Source of the DNA: Gemmataceae bacterium
GTDB taxonomy: Bacteria > Planctomycetota > Planctomycetia > Gemmatales > Gemmataceae
DNA: 8,568 bases
Direction of reading: 5' to 3'
Assembly: GCA_947474875.1 (NCBI GenBank)
Contig: CANJKY010000104.1
Location: 1-8,568 of the forward strand
Part shown: positions 1 to 6,219 of the stretch, piece by piece
How the letters are laid out: each line of letters begins with the position of its first letter
Position numbering within the stretch: the first letter of the stretch is position 1
The notes under the pieces: generated by a model
What the model was told of the DNA's origin: nothing
The model's database searches: none
The model's input: only the letters and a program-made list of their open reading frames with translations
Program-made: the position numbers and the translations under genes

Positions 1-95
1 CCCCCCCCCCGGGACCGGACCCACCCTGCACCCGCGGGCTGTAGCATTCGCCGGCCGGCTGTGGCACAATCACGCCACTGCCCCGGAGATCGGAC
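1..95 (+). other. Leader region upstream of the haem-binding protein gene
   Basis: This stretch opens with ten C residues at the window edge and contains no gene. A near-perfect 10-base direct repeat, GGCTGTAGCA at 37-46 and GGCTGTGGCA at 57-66, has a 20-base period, about two helical turns. A weak -10-like CACAAT lies at 65-70, but no convincing -35 sits at the right distance, so I do not call a promoter. The ribosome binding site is at 85-88. Confidence 0.4.
85..88 (+). promoter_or_regulatory. Ribosome binding site for the haem-binding protein
   Basis: GGAG lies seven bases before the ATG at 96. It supports that start over any later in-frame start; the signal peptide that follows immediately agrees. 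Confidence 0.6.
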
Positions 96-3020
96 ATGCG
101 CCACGCCCCCCTGCTTCTTGTCGCTCTCGCCGCGGTGGTCGTCGCCGCTGACAAGCCGGTGTCACCGCCTACGGCGCCGGCTGTGCCGGCCGGCTATTAC
201 CGCACCACCATCGGCCCGCACACGTTCACCCTGCCGGTCGGGTTCACCATCGAACTCGTCGCCTCGTCCCCGCAGGTGGACCGGCCCGTCACCGCCGCGT
301 TCGACGACAAGGGCCGGCTGTTCGTCGCCGACTCGTCCGGGTCGAACGCCAAGCCCGCCGACCAACTGAAGAACCCGACGCACCGGGTGGTGATGCTCGA
401 AAGCACGAAGAAGGACGGCAAGTTCGACAAGAGCACGGTGTTCGCCGACAAGCTGTCGTTCCTGCAGGGGACGATGTGGCACGCCGGGTCGCTGCTCGTC
501 GCCACCCCGCCGACCATCCAGAAGTTGACCGACACCGACGGCGACGGGGTGGTCGACAAACGCGAGGTGTGGTTCGACGGCGGGGTACTCACCGGCTGTG
601 CGAACGACGTTCACGGCCCGTACCCCGGCCCCGGCGACGGCCGGATTTACTTCACGAAGGGGGCGTTCGCCAAGCAGGAACTCACGCTCGGCAGCGGCAA
701 GAAGTTCGTCACCCGCGCCGCCCACATCTACAGCGCGAAGCCGGACGGCACCGACCTCCGCGTGGAGATGACCGGCGGGATGGACAACCCGGTGGACGTG
801 GCGTTCAACCCGGCCGGCGAGATGTTCTTCACCACCACCTTCTTGCAGCACCCGGCGAACGGCCGGCGGGACGGCATCATCCACGCCACCTACGGGGCGG
901 TGTACGGCAAGGACCACGACCCGCTGAACGACCACACCCGCACCCGCCCGGAGTTGAGCGAGCCGATGACGCACCTCGGCCCGGCGGCCCCGGCCGGGCT
1001 GCACTGCTACCGCGGCGGGATGTCCGGTACGGAGTACGTCGGCAATCTGTTCGCCTGCCAGTTCAACCTGGCGAAGGTGAGCCGGCACATCCTGAAGGAG
1101 AAGGGCAGCACCTACGAGACGGTCGACTCCGACTTTGTCTCCTCAGACAACCGCGACTTCCACCCGACCGACGTGATCGAGGACGCCGACGGCAGCCTAC
1201 TCATCGTGGACACCGGCGGGTGGTACAAGCTGTGCTGCCCGAGTTCGGTGTTCGAGAAGAAGGACATCCTCGGCGGCATCTACCGGGTGAAACGGGAGGG
1301 GAAGCATATTCCAGGGAAACCCGCGCCGACGATCATCGCCGCACCGAGCGACGATGTTCAGGTGATCCCGCTCGATGTGCTTGGCGGTTTGCATGGGCGA
1401 GAGAAGGAGACTAAGGAGTGGCTTCGGAAGGAACTCAAGTCAAACTCCTCCCACGCCCGCCTTCGTGCAGCCACGAAGATCGGCCGGGAGAAGCGGATCG
1501 AATTCACGGCCGACCTGTTCAACGCCCTCGCTGACGAGAAGAACGACCCCGTTCTCGACACCGCCCTCACCCGCGCGCTCATCGACACCGGCGATGCGAA
1601 GGCGACGACTTGGGGCCTCAAGCACCAGTCACCGCGGGTGAAGCGGGCGGCGCTGGCAGCGCTCGACCAGATGCCGGGTGGGAACATGAAATCCGATGAC
1701 GTCATCCCGCACCTGAACGCCGCCGACGCCGACCTCCGCAACACCGCGTGGTGGATCGCCGGCCGCCACCCGGACTGGGGCGACAAACTGGTCGGCTACT
1801 TCCGCGAGGAGATGCAGCAGAGGCGATTCACGGATGACCTGATCAAGCGGTTGGCCCGGTTCGCCGGCAACCCGAACTTGCAGCAGTTGATGGCGGAGCA
1901 CCTCGCCAACCGCAACAACCAACACTTCGTGCTCTCCGCCATTCGCGCTTCCGGCCTAAAAATCCTGCCGGAGTGCTGGGAGGAGCCGCTCGCGGCAATC
2001 ATCGCCGGCCCCAAAACGGCAGACAGGAACGAGAGGTTGGCGGCCAGTATCGGTCGGTCCACCGCACTCCACGTCATGCGCACGATCCCCGTATCAGGCG
2101 CGAAGTATCAGTCGATCATCGACCGCGCGAAGCAGACGGTGCAAGAGGGCGGCCGGTCGTGGACCGCGTTCGACGAGCAGTTGGTGTTGGCGTGTTCGCC
2201 GGTCGGCACGATGGCTCCGGACGACGAGACGTTCGTGGCGATGGCCGGGAACCTACGGTCGGACTCGCCACAAGCCGCTCGTGATGCCCTCGCGCGGGCC
2301 AAGCTGTCGGTCGGGCAGTTGGAGCAACTCGCGTCCGTGCTGCCGGAGGTCAGCCCGGTGTACCTGCCGGACCTGCTCGCCGCGTTCACCCGCTCCGCCG
2401 ACGAGAAGGCCGGGTTCGCCCTGGTGTCCGCGCTGCGAACGCCGAAGCTGCGGGCGGTCGTCCGACTGGATCAGGTGAAGCCGATCTTCGACAAGTACCC
2501 GAAGAGCGTGCAGGAGGTGGCGGCGAAGTTGTACGCCGACCTGGAAGAGGCGACGAAGGAGCAGCGGAAGAAGATGGACACCCTGCTGGCGAACACCCAG
2601 CCCGGCGACGTGCGGCGGGGGCACCAGGTGTTCGGCAGCGCGAAGGCGGCGTGCGTGACGTGCCACAAGGTGGCCTACGTCGGCGGGCTGGTCGGCCCGG
2701 ACCTGACCAAGATCGGCGCCATCCGCGGCGAGCGGGACTTGCTGGAGTCGATCGTGTTCCCGAGCGCCAGCTTCGTGCGGAGCTACGAGCCGGTGAAGGT
2801 GCAGACGAAGGACGGCAAGACGTTCAGCGGCATCCTGAAGTCGGACACCGCGGACGAGGTGGTGCTGACGGTGAACGCCACCGACGAGGTGCGGCTGAGC
2901 CGCAAGGACATCGACGAGATCACGCCGGGCACGGTGAGCGTGATGCCGGCGGGGTTGGATCAGCAGTTAACGCCGCAGGAGCTGGCCGACCTGGTGGCGT
3001 TCCTGAAGAGCTTGAAATAG
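96..3020 (+). CDS. Exported PVC-type haem-binding protein: N-terminal propeller ('membrane-bound dehydrogenase' type), HEAT-like middle, C-terminal cytochrome c domain
   Basis: The product has 974 residues, a usual size for this planctomycete/Verrucomicrobia family (TIGR02604 N-terminal and TIGR02603 C-terminal type). Residues 1-19 form a signal peptide: MRH, then a hydrophobic run ending VVVAA before DKP. Residues about 45-420 resemble a sugar-dehydrogenase-like beta-propeller, with repeated 'V..AFD.KGRLFVAD'-style blades, the family motif N170-D-V-H-G174, and a calcium-loop-like DTDGDGVVD at 146-154. Residues about 425-840 are helix-rich and HEAT-like. The single haem site is C853-V-T-C856-H857. 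M950, in the VMPAGL motif, is the likely distal axial ligand. The protein should act in the periplasm or at the envelope as a c-type haem electron carrier or oxidoreductase. Its substrate is unknown; carbohydrate oxidation is often proposed for the family. It ends facing the minus-strand EEP gene, with a repeat element between. Residues about 402-735 use many more A/T-ending codons than the rest of the gene. Confidence 0.93.
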   Translation: MRHAPLLLVALAAVVVAADKPVSPPTAPAVPAGYYRTTIGPHTFTLPVGFTIELVASSPQVDRPVTAAFDDKGRLFVADSSGSNAKPADQLKNPTHRVVMLESTKKDGKFDKSTVFADKLSFLQGTMWHAGSLLVATPPTIQKLTDTDGDGVVDKREVWFDGGVLTGCANDVHGPYPGPGDGRIYFTKGAFAKQELTLGSGKKFVTRAAHIYSAKPDGTDLRVEMTGGMDNPVDVAFNPAGEMFFTTTFLQHPANGRRDGIIHATYGAVYGKDHDPLNDHTRTRPELSEPMTHLGPAAPAGLHCYRGGMSGTEYVGNLFACQFNLAKVSRHILKEKGSTYETVDSDFVSSDNRDFHPTDVIEDADGSLLIVDTGGWYKLCCPSSVFEKKDILGGIYRVKREGKHIPGKPAPTIIAAPSDDVQVIPLDVLGGLHGREKETKEWLRKELKSNSSHARLRAATKIGREKRIEFTADLFNALADEKNDPVLDTALTRALIDTGDAKATTWGLKHQSPRVKRAALAALDQMPGGNMKSDDVIPHLNAADADLRNTAWWIAGRHPDWGDKLVGYFREEMQQRRFTDDLIKRLARFAGNPNLQQLMAEHLANRNNQHFVLSAIRASGLKILPECWEEPLAAIIAGPKTADRNERLAASIGRSTALHVMRTIPVSGAKYQSIIDRAKQTVQEGGRSWTAFDEQLVLACSPVGTMAPDDETFVAMAGNLRSDSPQAARDALARAKLSVGQLEQLASVLPEVSPVYLPDLLAAFTRSADEKAGFALVSALRTPKLRAVVRLDQVKPIFDKYPKSVQEVAAKLYADLEEATKEQRKKMDTLLANTQPGDVRRGHQVFGSAKAACVTCHKVAYVGGLVGPDLTKIGAIRGERDLLESIVFPSASFVRSYEPVKVQTKDGKTFSGILKSDTADEVVLTVNATDEVRLSRKDIDEITPGTVSVMPAGLDQQLTPQELADLVAFLKSLK

Positions 3021-3058
3021 ACGATGACGAGTGCGGGGTGATGGCCGTTCTGGTCTTC

Positions 3059-3153
3059 GCCCCGGAGGGGCGGCGGCCCGTAGCCAGGGGTGGAGCGAGC
3101 GAAGCGAGCGCAACCCCTGGAATACCAACAATTCGATCAAGCCCCGGAGGGGC
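3059..3153 (+). repeat. Element A, unit 1
   Basis: Short hairpin GCCCC-GGA-GGGGC lies at 3059-3071, spacer GGCGGCCCGTAG at 3072-3083, and the long hairpin at 3084-3120. The long hairpin has 8-bp closing arms around a GAGCGAGCG/AAGCGAGCG internal segment. A 20-base A-rich spacer follows, then an identical GCCCC-GGA-GGGGC hairpin at 3141-3153. Confidence 0.8.
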
Positions 3154-3166
3154 GCGTGAATCCGTC

Positions 3167-3259
3167 GTCCCTCCGGGACTCCACCCCATCCCCGATCTAC
3201 CAGGGGTTCCGTCGCTCCGCTCCGTCACCCCTGGCTACCAGCCGCCGCCGCTCCGCGGC
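3167..3259 (-). repeat. Element A, unit 2 (inverted)
   Basis: This unit reads in reverse complement to unit 1. Short hairpins are GTCCC-TCC-GGGAC at 3167-3179 and GCCGC-TCC-GCGGC at 3247-3259. The long hairpin is at 3200-3234 with the same CCAGGGGT/ACCCCTGG closing stem. Its 12-base outer spacer (3235-3246) matches that of unit 1 at 10 of 12 positions in reverse complement. The 20-base inner spacer is poorly conserved, so similarity follows the structured parts. Confidence 0.8.
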
Positions 3260-3276
3260 TCAGATCCTCCGGTCGC

Positions 3277-4005
3277 TCACGCTCCCGGCTCGCCGCCCGA
3301 TAGATGGAAATCGACCACCAGCGGCAGGTGGTCGGACGCGCGGTGGGCGAGCGGGGTGCGGACCACGCGGGCGGACCGCACCGTCAGCCCGCGGAAGAAC
3401 GCCTTGTCCAGGGCCAGCACCGGTAGGAACGCCGGGAACGAGCGGAACCGGGACGCCGGGTGGGTGAGGTGCTCGAACCCGTGGGCGGCGAACGCCCCGT
3501 CGGCCAGCTTGTCCCGCCAGTCGTTGAAGTCGCCGGCGATGAGGGTGGGCAGGTGGGCAGCCTCGCGGAACAGGCGGTGGTCGAGCATGTGGTTGGCCTG
3601 CCACGCCCGCTCCCGCCCGCTCAGCCCGAGGTGCCAGTTGGCGACGTGCAGCGGGCCTTCCGGGGTGTCCACCACCGCCAGTTGCACCCCCCGCGGCTTC
3701 CGCCGCCCGAGCCGCAGGCTCAGGTGGTGGTGCCCGCGGAGCGGCCAGCGGGCGAGGAACAGGTTGCCGTACCCGCCCACCCGGTAGTGGACGTTCATCT
3801 GGAAGCAGTGGTGGTAGCCGGGGAAGTGGGCGGCCAGCATCTTCGGCTGGTCGTCGTCGTGGGTGCGGCGGGCGTGGCGGGTGACCTCCTGCAGGCAGAT
3901 CAGGTCCGGGTTCTCGCCCTCGATCACCCGGCACACCCGGGCCAGGTCGTACCGCCGGTCCCGCCCGCCGATGCCCTTGTGGATGTTGTAGCTGAGGAGG
4001 CGCAT
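3277..4005 (-). CDS. Endonuclease/exonuclease/phosphatase (EEP) superfamily hydrolase
   Basis: The product is a 242-residue single-domain metal-dependent hydrolase of the EEP (DNase I-like) superfamily, of the short YbhP-like kind. Active-site signatures appear in order: N7 in YNIHKG (6-11), the metal-binding glutamate E40 in LICLQEV (35-41), H125 in NWHLGL (123-128), GDFND (158-162, D159/N161), the LDK strand (199-201), and SDHLPL (224-229, D225/H226). All expected catalytic positions are present, so it should be active on a phosphodiester or phosphomonoester. Substrate specificity cannot be read from sequence. No signal peptide is visible, so it is probably cytoplasmic. I chose the ATG at 4005 because family members begin at MRLLSYNIHKG; an in-frame GTG at 4035 lies inside a repeat. 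No Shine-Dalgarno site precedes it. It follows PAC2 with an 82-base gap occupied by repeat element B. Confidence 0.88.
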   Translation of the reverse strand: MRLLSYNIHKGIGGRDRRYDLARVCRVIEGENPDLICLQEVTRHARRTHDDDQPKMLAAHFPGYHHCFQMNVHYRVGGYGNLFLARWPLRGHHHLSLRLGRRKPRGVQLAVVDTPEGPLHVANWHLGLSGRERAWQANHMLDHRLFREAAHLPTLIAGDFNDWRDKLADGAFAAHGFEHLTHPASRFRSFPAFLPVLALDKAFFRGLTVRSARVVRTPLAHRASDHLPLVVDFHLSGGEPGA

Positions 4006-4009
4006 GGCC

Positions 4010-4099
4010 GGTGGGTCTGAGAGTGGTAGGCACACTCCGTGTGCCGTCGTGATCGGCAGAACGGCACACGGAGTGTGCCTACCACTCTCAAGACCCGCC
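4010..4099. repeat. Long near-perfect inverted repeat between PAC2 and EEP genes (REP-like element B)
   Basis: The 30-base arms at 4018-4047 and 4061-4090 are perfect reverse complements around a 13-base loop (4048-4060). Pairing continues outward to 4010 and 4099 with one bulge and one G-U pair. Each arm is itself a palindrome: GGCACAC-TCC-GTGTGCC at 4029-4045 and GGCACAC-GGA-GTGTGCC at 4063-4079. It can therefore fold as one long stem or as two 7-bp hairpins. GTAG (4026-4029) and CTAC (4079-4082) sit at the outer feet, as in element A. It overlaps the PAC2 stop codon and ends four bases before the EEP start. It could stabilise, attenuate or separate the two messages; no T-tract is present. 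Confidence 0.88.
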
Positions 4100-5041
4100 T
4101 TTGCCGTCGGCCTTGCGGAACAGGTCCAGGAACCGGTCCTCGTACTCCTTGAACCGGCCGAGCTTGTCCAGCTCCTGCTTCAGCTCGAACGCCTTCGACC
4201 GGTCGTCCGCCGCCTGGTCGAACAGCTCCTCGATCCGCGCCGTGTCCTCCTCGTCGGCCTCGTCCGGCGGCTCCGGGGTGAACCCGCCGTCGCTCTCGCC
4301 CTCCTCCTCGTCGCCCTCGTTCTGCTTCCGCAACTGCGACTCGATCCGCCCGAGCAACTCCTCCAGTTGCTCCTCCACCGCCTCCGCCTGGGCGGACAGC
4401 TCGCTCAGGTCCAGCTTGATGCCGGTGAGGGCGGAGAACGACTCGAGCACCGCCAGCGACGCCTTCGGGAACGGCAGTTGGGCGAAGATGTGCGGCATCT
4501 CGCCGAGCAGGCACGCGCCAGACAGCCCCTCGTCCGCCGCCACCCCGAGCAGCAGCCCGTTCAGCCCGCCGATCTGCCCGTCCTCCACCACCGTCAGGTC
4601 CAGCTTCTTCAACTCTTCGAGTCGGTCGGCGTCGGTGGCGGCGGCGTACACCTTGGACGGGTGCTCCGGCCGCATGTGCGTCGCCATGGCGGCGAACGTG
4701 TACACGCGGTCCACCCCCAGCCCCTGCACGTACCGCACCAGCTCGCGGCAGAAGGCGAACTTGCCCATCGGCGGCTGGGCCTCGCCCAGGAACACCAGCA
4801 GGTCGTGCTTGCCGTCCGGGTCGGCCCAGTGGAACAGGCGGTTGCGGGGGCGGCGGGCCGGGCGGATGAGGCCCTCCTTCACCTCCACCCCGTCCACGTC
4901 GAACAGGGCGGAGCTGTCGAACTCGGCGTAAGCGGTCATCTCCAGCTTGGACAGCAGGTAGATGCCGGCGTTCACCCCTACGTGCCCCATGCCGGGCCAC
5001 ACGGCCACCAGCCGGGGGTTGTGCAGTTCTGGGCGGGCCAT
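4088..5041 (-). CDS. PAC2 family protein with coiled-coil acidic C-terminal tail
   Basis: The product has 317 residues. The first ~210 residues match the PAC2 (proteasome assembly chaperone 2-like, PF09754) fold: a glycine-rich opening LVAVWPGMGHVG (11-22), then alternating strands and helices with VYTFAAMATHM and the GLNGLLLGVA segment typical of the family. The tail is distinctive: a predicted coiled coil (about 210-239), a low-complexity acidic linker (about 240-268) and a second charged helix (about 266-310). Archaeal and actinobacterial PAC2 proteins have comparable helical tails, but their biochemical role is mostly unknown. No proteasome gene is present here. I chose the ATG at 5041 because AAGGA precedes it by seven bases and the PAC2 domain begins directly after it; an in-frame GTG at 5080 falls inside the likely promoter. 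The TGA stop is formed by the first bases of repeat element B. Confidence 0.85.
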   Translation of the reverse strand: MARPELHNPRLVAVWPGMGHVGVNAGIYLLSKLEMTAYAEFDSSALFDVDGVEVKEGLIRPARRPRNRLFHWADPDGKHDLLVFLGEAQPPMGKFAFCRELVRYVQGLGVDRVYTFAAMATHMRPEHPSKVYAAATDADRLEELKKLDLTVVEDGQIGGLNGLLLGVAADEGLSGACLLGEMPHIFAQLPFPKASLAVLESFSALTGIKLDLSELSAQAEAVEEQLEELLGRIESQLRKQNEGDEEEGESDGGFTPEPPDEADEEDTARIEELFDQAADDRSKAFELKQELDKLGRFKEYEDRFLDLFRKADGKGGS

Positions 5042-5048
5042 CGGGGGA

Positions 5049-5053
5049 TCCTT
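5049..5053 (-). promoter_or_regulatory. Ribosome binding site for the PAC2 gene
   Basis: AAGGA on the minus strand lies seven bases before the ATG at 5041. It decides the start in favour of that ATG over the GTG at 5080. Confidence 0.6.
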
Positions 5054-5078
5054 TCGGGGTGGCCGGTCGGACACGTCC

Positions 5079-5107
5079 ACTGTACACGCGGCGGCGAGGG
5101 GTCACAA
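5079..5107 (-). promoter_or_regulatory. Candidate sigma70-type promoter for the PAC2 gene
   Basis: Minus strand: -35 TTGTGA (5102-5107), a 17-base spacer, and -10 TACAGT (5079-5084). Each box matches four of six consensus bases at ideal spacing. Transcription would begin near 5072, giving a leader of about 30 bases. The boxes lie in the 76-base gap after the ADP-ribosylglycohydrolase stop, so PAC2, and perhaps EEP, may be transcribed separately from the upstream pair. Confidence 0.45.
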
Positions 5108-5117
5108 CCGGCGGCGG

Positions 5118-6218
5118 TCAGTACGGCGGCAGCAGCCGTCGCAAGATGTGCGCCAACACCACCAGGAAGAAGAACAGGTTGCGGAATGGGATGGCCCACC
5201 ACGCCAGCGGCACCGCCGGCTGCGGCGCCTCCCGCCATTTCCCCTCGGCCAGCTTGAGCGCCAGCCGTTCTATCCACGCCACCGACCGCGGCCAGTCGGC
5301 CCAGCGGTCGAGCCACTCCGTCGGGATGCCGGCCTTGCCGACGCGGGCGCCGACCAGCGCGCCGGTGATTGCCGCCACCGTGTCCGTGTCCCCGCCGAGG
5401 CGGATGACGGACTCGATGGCGGTACGGTAGTCGTCGGGGTGGCGGAGGAAGGCGTACACGGCGACAGGAACGGTGTGGGCGATGTACCCGGTGACGCCGC
5501 GGGTGAGCTTCAACTCGGCCGCGAACTCGGCGACGGATTTGCCGGCTTCGTAGGCTGGGCGGATAGCGGACAGGTTGCGATGGATGTCGGACTCCCGCCA
5601 CGTCTCAAGCCCGCCGTCCCAGAACCACCAGTACGAGTTGTCGAGCGGATGCTTCTCCCGCTTCGCTGCGATCCCCGCAGCAACACGGATCGTGAACGCG
5701 CCGAGGTCGGCCTGCGGGTCAGCGTGTGTCAATCGTGTCGAGTCTCTAATCCACGGCACATAACCGAGCGGGTAGAAGTTATCCGTCCCGTCCGGTTCGT
5801 CGGGGCACCCGGCAGCCATGAATAGGATCGCCGCTCGCATCGCCGGACCGTTGCCGGCCGACCGCACCCCGGACCTGTCCGACGGCCACCCGAGCCACAG
5901 CCGCACGCACGCCTTCAGCGTCGCCAGCCCGATGCCCGGCGGGCAGGCCAGGAACCACCACCGCAGCCGCCACGCCAGCGACCGCCGGAAGCGGTGCCGG
6001 TCCCCGCCGCTCCGCAACAACGCCTGGGCCGTCATACAGGCGTGTTCGGTGTCGTCCGACCCCATGCCGCGGCCGAACAGGAACCGCGGGCGGTCGAAGG
6101 TGGGGAACAGTTTGGCGACCCGCCGCGGGCCGAGGTTCTCCGCCGGCAGGCCCATCATGTCGCCGACCGCCTGCCCGAGCAGGCACCCGACCACCGCGTC
6201 CGGATCGAGGGGCGGCAC
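5118..6218 (-). CDS. ADP-ribosylglycohydrolase (DraG/ARH family) with a C-terminal hydrophobic segment
   Basis: The product has 366 residues, within the normal family range (PF03747). It opens with the family signature GCLLGQAVGDMMGLPAE (11-27). The first metal-binding cluster is S54-D55-D56-T57-E58 and the second is G275-G-D277-T-D279-T280, so both halves of the binuclear magnesium site are present. The family removes ADP-ribose from proteins or small ADP-ribosyl compounds; the target here is unknown. Residues about 333-361 form a tryptophan- and phenylalanine-rich tail ending in a hydrophobic helix (NLFFFLVVLAHIL, 347-359) followed by RR. This suggests tail anchoring to a membrane and is unusual for the family. 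The GTG start at 6218 is chosen because GGAGG lies nine bases upstream and the domain starts at once. An in-frame TTG at 6260 would add a basic, tryptophan-rich extension overlapping the upstream gene. One base separates it from that gene's stop. Confidence 0.88.
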   Translation of the reverse strand: MPPLDPDAVVGCLLGQAVGDMMGLPAENLGPRRVAKLFPTFDRPRFLFGRGMGSDDTEHACMTAQALLRSGGDRHRFRRSLAWRLRWWFLACPPGIGLATLKACVRLWLGWPSDRSGVRSAGNGPAMRAAILFMAAGCPDEPDGTDNFYPLGYVPWIRDSTRLTHADPQADLGAFTIRVAAGIAAKREKHPLDNSYWWFWDGGLETWRESDIHRNLSAIRPAYEAGKSVAEFAAELKLTRGVTGYIAHTVPVAVYAFLRHPDDYRTAIESVIRLGGDTDTVAAITGALVGARVGKAGIPTEWLDRWADWPRSVAWIERLALKLAEGKWREAPQPAVPLAWWAIPFRNLFFFLVVLAHILRRLLPPY

Positions 6219-6219
6219 G

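Larger units (their letters stand above)
3059..3259. repeat. Inverted doublet of a structured 93-95 nt palindromic unit (REP-like element A)
   Basis: The element fills most of the space between the convergent stops at 3020 and 3277. It is two inverted units, 3059-3153 and 3167-3259, separated by 13 bases. Both have the same plan from the outside in: a 13-base hairpin, a 12-base spacer, a long hairpin closed by CCAGGGGT/ACCCCTGG, a 20-base spacer, and a second 13-base hairpin. GTAG (3080-3083) and its complement CTAC (3235-3238) abut the outer foot of each long hairpin. The four short hairpins have 5-bp stems, GGA or TCC loops, and compensating stem changes. There is no T-tract, so it is not a classical intrinsic terminator, although it could act as a bidirectional one. 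The six-frame reading frames that cross it are repeat-derived and I do not consider them genes. Confidence 0.85.

Noticed and set aside
1..10. Run of ten C at the window start
   Set aside because: Too short and cut by the window edge to interpret; it may continue outside or be a simple homopolymer.
162..1088. A 308-residue minus-strand frame antisense to the haem protein
   Set aside because: Low-complexity R/V/G/A composition, no recognisable domain, fully inside a clear gene.
2920..3228. A minus-strand open frame across element A
   Set aside because: It is repeat-derived and overlaps the end of the well-supported haem gene.
3090..3467. A + strand open frame starting inside the repeat, with 'GFRRSAPSPLATS'-like residues
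   Set aside because: It is made largely of repeat element A and antisense EEP sequence; no family is recognisable.
2651..3787. A 378-residue + strand open frame running from the haem gene end through the repeat into the EEP region
   Set aside because: It is out of frame with the haem gene, reads through repeat element A and the antisense of EEP, and has the R/P/G-rich composition of a GC-rich shadow frame.
4006..4035. Upstream GTG start for EEP, adding ten residues
   Set aside because: The added residues are encoded by repeat element B and precede the conserved family start MRLLSYN.
3059..4099. CRISPR array or integron-like attC sites as an explanation for the repeats
   Set aside because: There are only two inverted units per element, no regular direct repeats with unique spacers, and no cas or integrase gene.
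4004..5257. A 417-residue + strand frame antisense to PAC2
   Set aside because: L/Q/V/R-rich shadow; the minus-strand frame has a recognisable PAC2 domain, ribosome binding site and promoter.
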